A stretch of DNA of 64,000 nucleotides, taken from NCBI RefSeq assembly GCF_949987515.2, contig NW_027192658.1, forward strand, positions 744,001 through 808,000, given 5' to 3'. Position numbers and translations under genes: made by a program. Positions 1-9,474 of the stretch are shown here, piece after piece (the stretch's first letter is position 1; the number at the start of each line of letters is the position of its first letter). Source of the stretch: Delphinus delphis (taxonomy: Eukaryota; Chordata; Mammalia; Artiodactyla; Delphinidae). The notes below the pieces were generated by a model. That model searched no databases and was not told the origin of the DNA. It worked only from the letters and a program-made list of their open reading frames with translations.

Positions 1-1025
1 AACTGAAATAAGTCACACAGAAAAAGAAACATCATAAGATATCAGTAATACACGGAATGTAAACTTGACTACACAGGAACTGAATTACAGAACAGAACAG
101 GGTCTCAAATTTAGAAAACCAACTTATGCTTGTAAGGGGAAAGGTGAGTTGGGGTGCTGCATAAAACCAGAGATTGAAATGAGCACAGATAAAGTTCCTT
201 AAGTCAAATATGGAATAGACAAGAGCTACTCCTTGCTCAACGAAATGGACTCAACACCGCATATTAAACGCCTAAGAATGTACCTGACTAGTAAGTATCT
301 TAAAACCTATGGATTGCTATGTCTCCGAAAGAGAATCAAGCATGTGTACAGGGGCATAAACGCAGCAGTGATAGGATTGGAGAGGTTCGGTGAGCAAATG
401 AAGACCCTTTGAAGTCATATTGCATGGTACCCATTACACGGGTCTTAACTCTCCAGGTTTAAGGTATTCTTCCTTCAGCTAAAACATGCATGTGGAACCC
501 AAGTATGATCAACCATGTGATCGGGAGACGTGTTCAAATATGTCTCAGTTTTCCTCCCCTGGTACTCGGGTGCAACATTCCAGACGCTTTATTAACACTC
601 TCCCCACTTGGAGAGTCAGTCCCTATAACCTCCTGTTTGGCCCAGTTTGCAATTTCTGCGGAAGATGAACAGGAATAGCGAGAACCAATGAGAGGCTAGC
701 TGGAGGTGTCTGGACGGGCAAATTTAACTCTCATTTCCCACCAGGAAGTGGAATTAACCAAAGGCTCAGCATGCCGGGCCGGAACCAGATTAGGGCCTGA
801 AGCCATCCTGCGGTGTTGCGGCCAGGTCACAAGAAAGCGAGTTGAAGAAAGGAGCTCAGGGGCACTGTAATTCACAAACCTGCAGAGTTATAAATGACAG
901 CTATCGTCCAAAAATAGACTGAAGTAAGGCTGCCAAGAGGACTTGAAAGCGGGGCAGAATTGCAGGAAACCGATTTCAGGAGGTAGACTGGAATTGCACT
1001 GAAAGCATAGGAAAAGAGGCAGAAC

Positions 1026-1064
1026 GTCCACAATGATGCACTTGGCCAAAAAGGGCGTATGCGT
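1026..1064 (+). mobile_element. L1 ORF2-like stretch entering the left arm of the palindrome (representative)
   Basis: The bases tccacaatgatgcacttggc followed by caaaaagggcgtatg resemble the L1 ORF2 stretch I recall as tccaaagaagacatacagat followed by ggccaaaaagcacatg. It lies directly upstream of the L1-like sequence that resumes at about 1126. In L1 the two are separated by roughly 30 bases; here the second half of the palindrome and a few bases lie between. The upstream limit is uncertain. Confidence 0.6.
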
Positions 1065-1113
1065 TTTTTCCTGAATATATTCAGGAAAAAACGCATACGC
1101 CCTTTTTGGCCAA
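1042..1113. repeat. 72-bp perfect palindrome, canonical form (representative; one per monomer)
   Basis: Two 36-base arms meet with no spacer at 1077/1078. The arm begins ttggccaaaaagggcgtat, continues gcg, six t, and ends cctgaata. Outside the arms pairing stops at once (1041 and 1114 are both c). The same element lies at the same phase in all 40 complete monomers; coordinates are given in each monomer entry. By eye, 26 copies are canonical, 4 are altered but still perfect, and 10 have broken pairing. Such an element can extrude as a cruciform or fold as a hairpin in single-stranded DNA or RNA. Any function is unknown. Confidence 0.97.
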
Positions 1114-1125
1114 CCAAGCAAGCTG

Positions 1126-1639
1126 GCAAAGGAAATCTGCACTACAATGAAGTCTCACTTCCCCCCGGTCAAAAGGGCCATCTGAAAAAAGTGTAAAATC
1201 CAGAAAGGCAGGACAGGCCATGGAGAACTGGGAGCCTTGTTATGCTGATGGGCGGTATGTAAATTGCCAAGAACCACTTGGGAGAAGTGTATGGTGTTTC
1301 CTGAAACAACTAAAAAACAAAGCAACAGAACGTAGGGCACTTCCACTTATGGTCCTATAGCTTAGGGAAATTAAAATGAAAAAGACACAGCCACCCCAAA
1401 GTTTGGAACGGCTCTGTTTACAAGAACCTCGTTTACAGTACAAGTTCAACATCGCAGAAAGTTAAAAATGGATAAAGAAGTTGTGGTATTTACTTACAAA
1501 GCAATATCACTCAGCAATGAAATCTGTGTCATCAGGCCCTTAGCAGCACAATGAGTGGATTCAGGTATGATGATTCTAACTGAAATAAGTCACACAGAAA
1601 AAGAAACATCATAAGATATCACTAATACACGGAATGTAA
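1126..1639 (+). mobile_element. Degenerate LINE-1 ORF2 C-terminal region (representative, spans the monomer 1/2 junction)
   Basis: Recognisable L1 landmarks occur in order and in sense orientation: ggaaatctgcactacaatga (L1 ggaaatgcaaatcaaaactacaatga), a ggtcaaaagggccatc match, tgctgatgggcggtatgtaa (L1 tgttggtgggaatgtaaa), the ggataaagaagttgtggta match near 1470, tcactcagcaatg, and actgaaataagtcacacag at 1579-1597. The final codons tca cta ata cac gga atg taa (1619-1639) align with the L1 ORF2 end I recall as ISLICGI-stop. A 2-bp loss just upstream and many stops show it is long dead. It recurs in every monomer. A RepeatMasker run would settle the subfamily. Confidence 0.8.
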
Positions 1640-1930
1640 ACTTGGCTACACAGGAACTGCATTCCAAAACAGAACAGGGTCTCAAATTTAGAAAACCAAC
1701 TTATGCTTGCTTAAGGGGAAAGGTGAGTTGGGGTGCTGCATAAAACCAGAGATTGAAATGAGCACAGATAAAGTTCCTTAAGCCAAATATGGAATAGACA
1801 AGAGCTACTCCTTGCTCAACGAAATGGACTCAAAACCCCATATTAAACGCTTTAGAATGTACCTGACTAGTAAGTATCTTAAAACCTATGTATTGCTATG
1901 TCTCCAAAAGAGAATCAAGCGTGTGTACAG
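1640..1930 (+). mobile_element. Degenerate LINE-1 3'UTR-like region (representative, monomer 2)
   Basis: Continues directly after the relict ORF2 stop. Landmarks resembling cetartiodactyl L1 3'UTR: gaactgcattccaaaacaga, agaaaaccaacttatgcttg, ttaaggggaaaggtgagttg, gacaagagctactccttgct, caaccccatatt-like text and gagaatcaagcgtgtgtac. Similarity fades at about 1925, and no A-rich tail follows, so the L1 3' end is missing or eroded. Best-supported part: 1640-1840. Confidence 0.7.
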
Positions 1931-2598
1931 GGGCATAAATGCAGCAGTGATAGGATTGGAGAGGTTCGGTGAGCAAATGAAGACCCTTTGAAGTCATATT
2001 GCATGGTACCCATTACACGGGTCTCAACTCTCCAGGTTTAAGGTATTCTTCCTTCAGCTAAAACATGCATGTGGAACCCAGAGTATGATCAACCATGTGA
2101 ACGGGAGACGTGTTCAAATATGTCTCAGTTTTCCTCCCCTGGTACTCGGGTGCAACATTCCAGACGCTTTACTAACACTCTCCCGACTTGGAGAGTCAGT
2201 CCCTTTAACCTCCTGTTTGGCCCAGTTTGCAATTTCTGCGGAAGATGAACAGGAATAGCGAGAACCAATGAGAGGCTAGCTGGAGGTGTCTGGACGGGCA
2301 AATTTAACTCTCATTTCCCACCAGGAAGAGGAATTAACCAAAGGCTCAGCATGCCGGGCCGGAACCAGATTAGGGCCTGAAGCCATCCTGCGGTGTTGCG
2401 GCCAGGTCACAAGAAAGCGAGTTGAAGAAAGGAGCTCAGGGGCACTGTAATTCACAAACCTGCAGAGTTATAAATGACAGCTATCGTCCAAAAATAGACT
2501 GAAGTAAGTCTGCCAAGAGGACTTGAAAGTGGGGCAGAATTGCAGGAAACCGATTTCAGGAGGTAGACTGGAATTGCATTGAAAGCATAGGAAAAGAG
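1931..2598. other. Unrecognised monomer core of about 670 bp (representative, monomer 2)
   Basis: Between the L1 3'UTR-like part and the palindrome flank I see no match to L1, a tRNA-derived SINE, or a coding gene. It contains the GC-richer stretches atgccgggccggaacc and cctgcggtgttgcggccagg, a short palindrome acatgcatgt near 2062, and a tataaatgac motif near 2469. Frames here are short (about 60 codons) and appear or vanish with single-base changes between monomers. It could be an eroded endogenous retroviral LTR or unique sequence captured when the satellite formed; I cannot decide. Confidence 0.7.
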
Positions 2599-3157
2599 GC
2601 AGAACGTCCACAATGATGCACTTGGCCAAAAAGGGCGTATGCGTTTTTTCCTGAATATATTCAGGAAAAAACGCATACGCCCTTTTTGGCCAACCAAGCA
2701 AGCTTGCAAAGGAAATCTGCACTACAATGAAGTCTCACTTCCCCCCGGTCAAAAGGGCCATCTGAAAAAAGTGTAAAATCCAGAAAGGCAGGACAGGCCA
2801 TGGAGAACTGGGAGCCTTGTTATGCTGATGGGCGGGATGTAAATTGCCAACAGACACTCGGGAGAAGTGTATGGTGTTTCCTGAAACATCTAAAAAACAA
2901 AGCAACAGAGCCTAGGGCACTGCCACTTATGGTCCTATAGCTTAGGGAAATTAAAATCAAAAAGACACAGCCACCCCAAAGTTTGGGACGCCTCTGTTTT
3001 CAAGAACCTCGTTTACAGTACAAGTTCAACATCGCAGAAAGTGAAAAATGGATAAAGAAGTTGTGGTATTTACTTACAAAGCAATATCACTCAGCAATGA
3101 AATCTATGTCATCAGGCCCTTAGCAGCACAATGAGTGGATTCAGGTATGATGATTCT

Positions 3158-4736
3158 AACTGAAATAAGTCACACAGAAAAAGAAACATCATAAGATATC
3201 AGTAATACATGGAATGTAAACTTGGCTACACAGGAACTGAATTACAGAACAGAACAGGGTCTCAAATTTAGAAAACCAACTTATGCTTGCTTAAGGGTAA
3301 AGGTGAGTTGGGGTGCTGCATAAAACCAGAGATTGAAATGAGCACAGATAAAGTTCCTTAAGTCAAATATGGAATAGACAAGAGCTACTCCTTGCTCAAC
3401 GAAATGGACTCAACACCGCATATTAAACGCCTAAGAATGTACCTGACTAGTAATTATCGTAAAACCTATGGATTGCTATGTCTCCGAAAGAGAATCAAGC
3501 ATGTGTACAGGGGCATAAACGCAGCAGTGATAGGATTGGAGAGGTTCGGTGAGCAAATGAAGACCCTTTGAAGTCATATTGCATGGTACGCATTACACGG
3601 GTCTCAACTCTCCAGGTTTAAGGTATTCTTCCTTCAGCTAAAACATGCATGTGGAACCCAAGTATGATCAACCATGTGAACGGGAGACGTGTTCAAATAT
3701 GTCTCAGTTTTCCTCCCCTGGTACTCGGGTGCAACATTCCAGACGCTTTACTAACACTCTCCCCACTTGGAGAGTCAGTCCCTTTAACCTCCTGTTTGGC
3801 CCAGTTTGCAATTTCTGCGGAAGATGAACAGGAATAGCGAGAACCAATGAGAGGCTAGCTGGAGGTGTCTGGACGGGCAAATTTAACTCTCATTTCCCAC
3901 CAGGAAGTGGAATTAACCAAAGGCTCAGCATGCCGGGCCGGAACCAGATTAGGGCCTGAAGCCATCCTGCGGTGTTGCGGCCAGGTCACAAGAAAGAGAG
4001 TTGAAGAAAGGAGCTCAGGGGCACTGTAATTCACAAACCTGCAGAGTTATAAATGACAGCTATCGTCCAAAAATAGACTGAAGTAAGGCTGCCAAGAGGA
4101 CTTGAAAGCGGGGCAGAATTGCAGGAAACCGATTTCAGGAGGTAGACTGGAATTGCACTGAAAGCATAGGAAAAGAGGCAGAACGTCCACAATGATGCAC
4201 TTGGCCAAAAAGGGCGTATGCGTTTTTTCCTGAATATATTCAGGAAAAAACGCATACGCCCTTTTTGGCCAACCAAGCAAGCTGGCAAAGGAAATCTGCA
4301 CTACAATGAAGTCTCACTTCCCCCCGGTCAAAAGGGCCATCTGAAAAAAGTGTAAAATCCAGAAAGGCAGGACAGGCCATGGAGAACTGGGAGCCTTGTT
4401 ATGCTGATGGGCGGTATGTAAATTGCCAAGAACCACTTGGGAGAAGTGTATGGTGTTTCCTGAAACAACTAAAAAACAAAGCAACAGAACGTAGGGCAAT
4501 TCCACTTATGGTCCTATAGCTTAGGGAAATTAAAATGAAAAAGACACAGCCACCCCAAAGTTTGGAACGGCTCTGTTTACAAGAACCTCGTTTACAGTAC
4601 AAGTTCAACATCGCAGAAAGTTAAAAATGGATAAAGAAGTTGTGGTATTTACTTACAAAGCAATATCACTCAGCAATGAAATCTGTGTCATCAGGCCCTT
4701 AGCAGCACAATGAGTGGATTCAGGTATGATGATTCT
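3158..4736 (+). repeat. Satellite monomer 3 (A type), 1579 bp
   Basis: Near-copy of monomer 1, carrying the same A markers (gaagtggaatt, gcggtatgt, gaaccacttggg). It differs at taattatcgtaaaacc near 3451 and in having no 2-bp deletion. The palindrome at 4201-4272 is canonical. The HindIII site after the palindrome is absent. Confidence 0.97.
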
Positions 4737-6316
4737 AACTGAAATAAGTCACACAGAAAAAGAAACATCATAAGATATCACTAATACACGGAATGTAAAC
4801 TTGGCTACACAGGAACTGCATTCCAAAACAGAACAGGGTCTCAAATTTAGAAAACCAACTTATGCTTGCTTAAGGGGAAAGGTGAGTTGGGGTGCTGCAT
4901 AAAACCAGAGATTGAAATGAGCACAGATAAAGTTCCTTAAGCCAAATATGGAATAGACAAGAGCTACTCCTTGCTCAACGAAATGGACTCAAAACCCCAT
5001 ATTAAACGCTTTAGAATGTACCTGACTAGTAAGTATCTTAAAACCTATGTATTGCTATGTCTCCAAAAGAGAATCAAGCGTGTGTACAGGGGCATAAACG
5101 CAGCAGTGATAGGATTAGAGAGGTTCGGTGAGCAAATGAAGACCCTTTGAAGTCATATTGCATGGTACCCATTACACGGGTCTCAACTCTCCAGGTTTAA
5201 GGTATTCTTCCTTCAGCTAAAACATGCATGTGGAACCCAGAGTATGATCAACCATGTGAACGGGAGACGTGTTCAAATATGTCTCAGTTTTCCTCCCCTG
5301 GTACTCGGGTGCAACATTCCAGACGCTTTACTAACACTCTCCCCACTTGGAGAGTCAGTCCCTTTAACCTCCTGTTTGGCCCAGTTTGCAATTTCTGCGG
5401 AAGATGAACAGGAATAGCGAGAACCAATGAGAGGCTAGCTGGAGGTGTCTGGACGGGCAAATTTAACTCTCATTTCCCACCAGGAAGAGGAATTAACCAA
5501 AGGCTCAGCATGCCGGGCCGGAACCAGATTAGGGCCTGAAGCCATCCTGCGGTGTTGCGGCCAGGTCACAAGAAAGCGAGTTGAAGAAAGGAGCTCAGGG
5601 GCACTGTAATTCACAAACCTGCAGAGTTATAAATGACAGCTATCGTCCAAAAATAGACTGAAGTAAGGCTGCCAAGAGGACTTGAAAGTGGGGCAGAATT
5701 GCAGGAAACCGATTTCAGGAGGTAGACTGGAATTGCATTGAAAGCATAGGAAAAGAGGCAGAACGTCCACAATGATGCACTTGGCCAAAAAGGGCGTATG
5801 CGTTTTTTCCTGAATATATTCAGGAAAAAACGCATACGCCCTTTTTGGCCAACCAAGCAAGCTGGCAAAGGAAATCTGCACTACAATGAAGTCTCACTTC
5901 CCCCCGGTCAAAAGGGCCATCTGAAAAAAGTGTAAAATCCAGAAAGGCAGGACAGGCCATGGAGAACTGGGAGCCTTGTTATGCTGATGGGCGGGATGTA
6001 AATTGCCAACAGACACTCGGGAGAAGTGTATGGTGTTTCCTGAAACATCTAAAAAACAAAGCAACAGAGCCTAGGGCACTGCCACTTATGGTCCTATAGC
6101 TTAGGGAAATTAAAATCAAAAAGACACAGCCACCCCAAAGTTTGGGACGCCTCTGTTTTCAAGAACATCGTTTACAGTACAAGTTCAACATCGCAGAAAG
6201 TGAAAAATGGATAAAGAAGTTGTGGTATTTACTTACAAAGCAATATCACTCAGCAATGAAATCTGTGTCATCAGGCCCTTAGCATCACAATGAGTGGATT
6301 CAGGTATGATGATTCT
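4737..6316 (+). repeat. Satellite monomer 4 (B type), 1580 bp
   Basis: Near-copy of monomer 2 at a distance of 3159 bp (gcattccaaaac, cccagagtatg, cagacactcggg, gggacgcctctgttttc). It carries agctgg instead of agcttg after the palindrome, as A-type copies do, which suggests a short tract exchanged with a neighbour. The palindrome at 5781-5852 is canonical. Confidence 0.97.
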
Positions 6317-7895
6317 AACTGAAATAAGTCACACAGAAAAAGAAACATCATAAGATATCAGTAATACATGGAATGTAAACTTGGCTACACAGGAAATGAT
6401 TTACAGAACAGAACAGGGTCTCAAATTTAGAAAACCAACTTATGCTTGCTTAAGGGTAAAGGTGAGTTGGGGTGCTGCATAAAACCAGAGATTGAAATGA
6501 GCACAGATAAAGTTCCTTAAGTCAAATATGGAATAGACAAGAGCTACTCCTTGCTCAACGAAATGGACTCAACACCGCATATTAAACGCCTAAGAATGTA
6601 CCTGACTAGTAATTATCGTAAAACCTATGGATTGCTATGTCTCTGAAAGAGAATCAAGCATGTGTACAGGGGCATAAACGCAGCAGTGATAGGATTGGAG
6701 AGGTTCGGTGAGCAAATGAAGACCCTTTGAAGTCATATTGCATGGTACCCATTACACGGGTCTCAACTCTCCAGGTTTAAGGTATTCTTCCTTCAGCTAA
6801 AACATGCATGTGGAACCCAAGTATGATCAACCATGTGAACGGGAGACGTGTTCAAATATGTCTCAGTTTTCCTCCCCTGGTACTCGGGTGCAACATTCCA
6901 GACGCTTTCCTAACACTCTCCCCACTTGGAGAGTCAGTCCCTTTAACCTCCTGTTTGGCCCAGTTTGCAATTTCTGCGGAAGATGAACAGGAATAGCGAG
7001 AACCAATGAGAGGCTAGCTGGAGGTGTCTGGACGGGCAAATTTAACTCTCATTTCCCACCAGGAAGAGGAATTAACCAAAGGCTCAGCATGCCGGGCCGG
7101 AACGAGATTAGGGCCTGAAGCCATCCTGCGGTGTTGCGGCCAGGTCACAAGAAAGCGAGTTGAAGAAAGGAGCTCAGGGGCACTGTAATTCACAAACCTG
7201 CAGAGTTATAAATGACAGCTATCGTCCAAAAATAGACTGAAGTAAGGCTGCCAAGAGGACTTGAAAGCGGGGCAGAATTGCAGGAAACCGATTTCAGGAG
7301 GTAGACTGGAATTGCACTGAAAGCATAGGAAAAGAGGCAGAACGTCCACAATGATGCACTTGGCCAAAAAGTGCGTATGCGTTTTTTCCTGAATATATTC
7401 AGGAAAAAACGCATACGCACTTTTTGGCCAACCAAGCAAGCTTGCAAAGGAAATCTGCACTACAATGAAGTCTCACTTCCCCCCGGTCAAAAGGGCCATC
7501 TGAAAAAAGTGTAAAATCCAGAAAGGCAGGACAGGCCATGGAGAACTGGGAGCCTTGTTATGCTGATGGGCAGTATGTAAATTGCCAACAACCACTCGGT
7601 AGAAGTGTATGGTGTTTCCTGAAACATCTAAAAAACAAAGCAACAGAGCCTAGGGCACTGCCACTTATGGTCCTATAGCTTAGGGAAATTAAAATCAAAA
7701 AGACACAGCCACCCCAAAGGTTGGGACGCCTCTGTTTTCAAGAACCTCATTTACAGTACAAGTTCAACATCGCAGAAAGTGAAAAATGGATAAAGAAGTT
7801 GTGGTATTTACTTACAAAGCAATATCACTCAGCAATGAAATCTATGTCATCAGGCCCTTAGCATCACAATGAGTGGATTCAGGTATGATGATTCT
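6317..7895 (+). repeat. Satellite monomer 5 (A/B mosaic), 1579 bp
   Basis: The first half is A-like (taattatcgtaaaacc, cccaagtatg, gcactgaaagc). The last part is B-like (gagcctaggg, gggacgcctctgttttc), with gcagtatgt and ccactcggtag between. The palindrome at 7360-7431 is perfect but non-canonical: both arms changed together at 7372 (g to t) and 7419 (c to a). Confidence 0.97.
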
Positions 7896-9474
7896 AACTG
7901 AAATAAGTCACACAGAAAAAGAAACATCATAAGATATCACTAATACACGGAATGTAAACTTGGCTACACAGGAACTGCATTCCAAAACAGAACAGGGTCT
8001 CAAATTTAGAAAACCAACTTATGCTTGCTTAAGGGTAAAGGTGAGTTGGGGTGCTGCATAAAACCAGAGATTGAAATGAGCACAGATAAAGTTCCTTAAG
8101 CCAAATATGGAATAGACAAGAGCTACTCCTTGCTCAACGAAATGGACTCAACACCGCATATTAAACGCCTAAGAATGTACCTGACTAGTAAGTATCGTAA
8201 AACCTATGGATTGCTATGTCTCCGAAAGAGAATCAAGCATGTGTACAGGGGCATAAACGCAGCAGTGATAGGATTGGAGAGGTTCGGTGAGCAAATGAAG
8301 ACCCTTTGAAGTCATATTGCATGGTACCCATTACACGGGTCTCAACTCTCCAGGTTTAAGGTATTCTTCCTTCAGCTAAAACATGCATGTGGAACCCAGA
8401 GTATGATCAACCATGTGAACGGGAGACGTGTTCAAATATGTCTCAGTTTTCCTCCCCTGGTACTCGGGTGCAACATTCCAGACGCTTTACTAACACTCTC
8501 CCCACTTGGAGAGTCAGCGCCTTTAACCTCCTGTTTGGCCCAGTTTGCAATTTCTGCGGAAGATGAACAGGAATAGTGAGAACCAATGAGAGGCTAGCTG
8601 GAGGTGTCTGGACGGGCAAATTTAACTCTCATTTCCCACCAGGAAGAGGAAATAACCAAAGGCTCAGCGTGCCGTACCGGAACCAGATTAGGGCCTGAAG
8701 CCATCCTGTGGTGTTGCGGCCAGCTCAAAAGAAAGCGAGTTGAAGAAAGGAGCTCAGGGGCACTGTAATTCACAAACCTGCAGAGTTATAAATGACAGCT
8801 ATCGTCCAAAAATAGACTGAAGTAAGGCTGCCAAGAGGACTTGAAAGCGGGGCAGAATTGCAGGAAACCAATTTCAGGAGGTAGACTGGAATTGCATTGA
8901 AAGCATGGGAAAAGAGGCAGAACGTCCACAATGATGCACTTGGCCAAAAAGGGCGTATGCGTTTTTTCCTGAATATATTCAGGAAAAAACGCATACGCCC
9001 TTTTGTCCAACCAAGCAAGCTTGCAAAGGAAATCTGCACTACAATGAAGTCTCACTTCCCCCCGGTCAAAAGGGCCATCTGAAAAAAGTGTAAAATCCAG
9101 AAAGGCAGGACAGGCCATGGAGAACTGGGAGCCTTGTTATGCTGATGGGCGGGATGTAAATTGCCAACAGACACTCGGTAGAAGTGTATGGTGTTTCCTG
9201 AAACATCTAAAAAACAAAGCAACAGAACCTAGGGCACTTCCACTTATGGTCCTATAGCTTAGGGAAATTAAAATCAAAAAGACACAGCCACCCCAAAGTT
9301 TGGAACGGCTCTGTTTACAAGAACCTCGTTTACAGTACAAGTTCAACATCGCAGAAAGTGAAAAATGGATAAAGAAGTTGTGGTATTTACTTACAAAGCA
9401 ATATCACTCAGCAATGAAATCTGTGTCATCAGGCCCTTAGCAGCACAATGAGTGGATTCAGGTATGATGATTCT
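7896..9474 (+). repeat. Satellite monomer 6 (C type), 1579 bp
   Basis: First copy of the subfamily with gtcagcgcc near 8514, gaggaaataacc near 8645, gccgtaccgg near 8671 and cagctcaaaag near 8721. The palindrome at 8940-9010 is damaged in the right arm by one lost t and a g to t change. The lost base takes a 1580-bp class monomer to 1579 bp. Confidence 0.97.

Larger units (their letters stand above)
1..1577 (+). repeat. Satellite monomer 1 (A type), 1577 bp
   Basis: A type of the dimeric repeat. It is 2 bp short because tgcttaagg reads tgtaagg near 131. Markers: cccaagtatg near 500, gaagtggaatt near 745, gcactgaaagc near 997, and gcggtatgt with gaaccacttggg near 1253-1280. The palindrome at 1042-1113 is canonical and perfect. 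It lacks the HindIII site found after the palindrome in most copies (agctgg instead of agcttg). Confidence 0.97.
1578..3157 (+). repeat. Satellite monomer 2 (B type), 1580 bp
   Basis: B type partner of monomer 1. Markers: gcattccaaaac near 1658, cccagagtatg near 2080 (the extra base that makes 1580 bp), gaagaggaatt, cagacactcggg near 2850, and gggacgcctctgttttc near 2986. The palindrome at 2622-2693 is canonical and perfect. Confidence 0.97.
1..6316 (+). repeat. Dimeric higher-order repeat, (A-B) x 2, unit 3157-3159 bp
   Basis: Monomers 1 and 3 share A markers (gaagtggaatt, gcactgaaagc, gcggtatgt, gaaccacttggg). Monomers 2 and 4 share B markers (gcattccaaaac, cccagagtatg, cagacactcggg, gggacgcctctgttttc). 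Lengths alternate 1579-class and 1580. Monomer 5 starts a third unit but changes to B-like sequence before its end, so the regular pattern stops near 7.4 kb. Confidence 0.85.

Noticed and set aside
380..400. RNA polymerase III B-box-like gaggttcggtgagc
   Set aside because: Only a partial match and no convincing A box at the right distance, so a tRNA-derived element is not supported.
486..678. Forward frames of 60-62 codons in the unrecognised core
   Set aside because: Two overlapping frames exist, and they disappear in monomers with the one-base indel at cccagagtatg. This is not the pattern of a maintained gene.
880..900. TATA-like promoter (tataaatgac) in each monomer
   Set aside because: A single AT-rich word without other promoter elements is not evidence of transcription.
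1042..1113. Rho-independent terminator
   Set aside because: The stem-loop shape comes from a spacer-free palindrome in eukaryotic satellite DNA; there is no gene upstream and no terminal T tract outside the stem.
872..1142. Overlapping reverse-strand frames of 84-89 codons, present at the same phase in nearly every monomer
   Set aside because: They run through the palindrome and L1 remnant in two frames at once, are conserved only because the DNA is, and have no start context or family resemblance. Substitutions show no codon bias.
1..1577. CENP-B box
   Set aside because: I looked for the TTCG...A..CGGG pattern on both strands around each cggg and cccg and found no match. A motif scan of all monomers would be decisive.
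8786..9118. 110-codon reverse frame in monomers 6 and 7
   Set aside because: It is created by the one-base loss in the right arm of the palindrome, which joins two frames.
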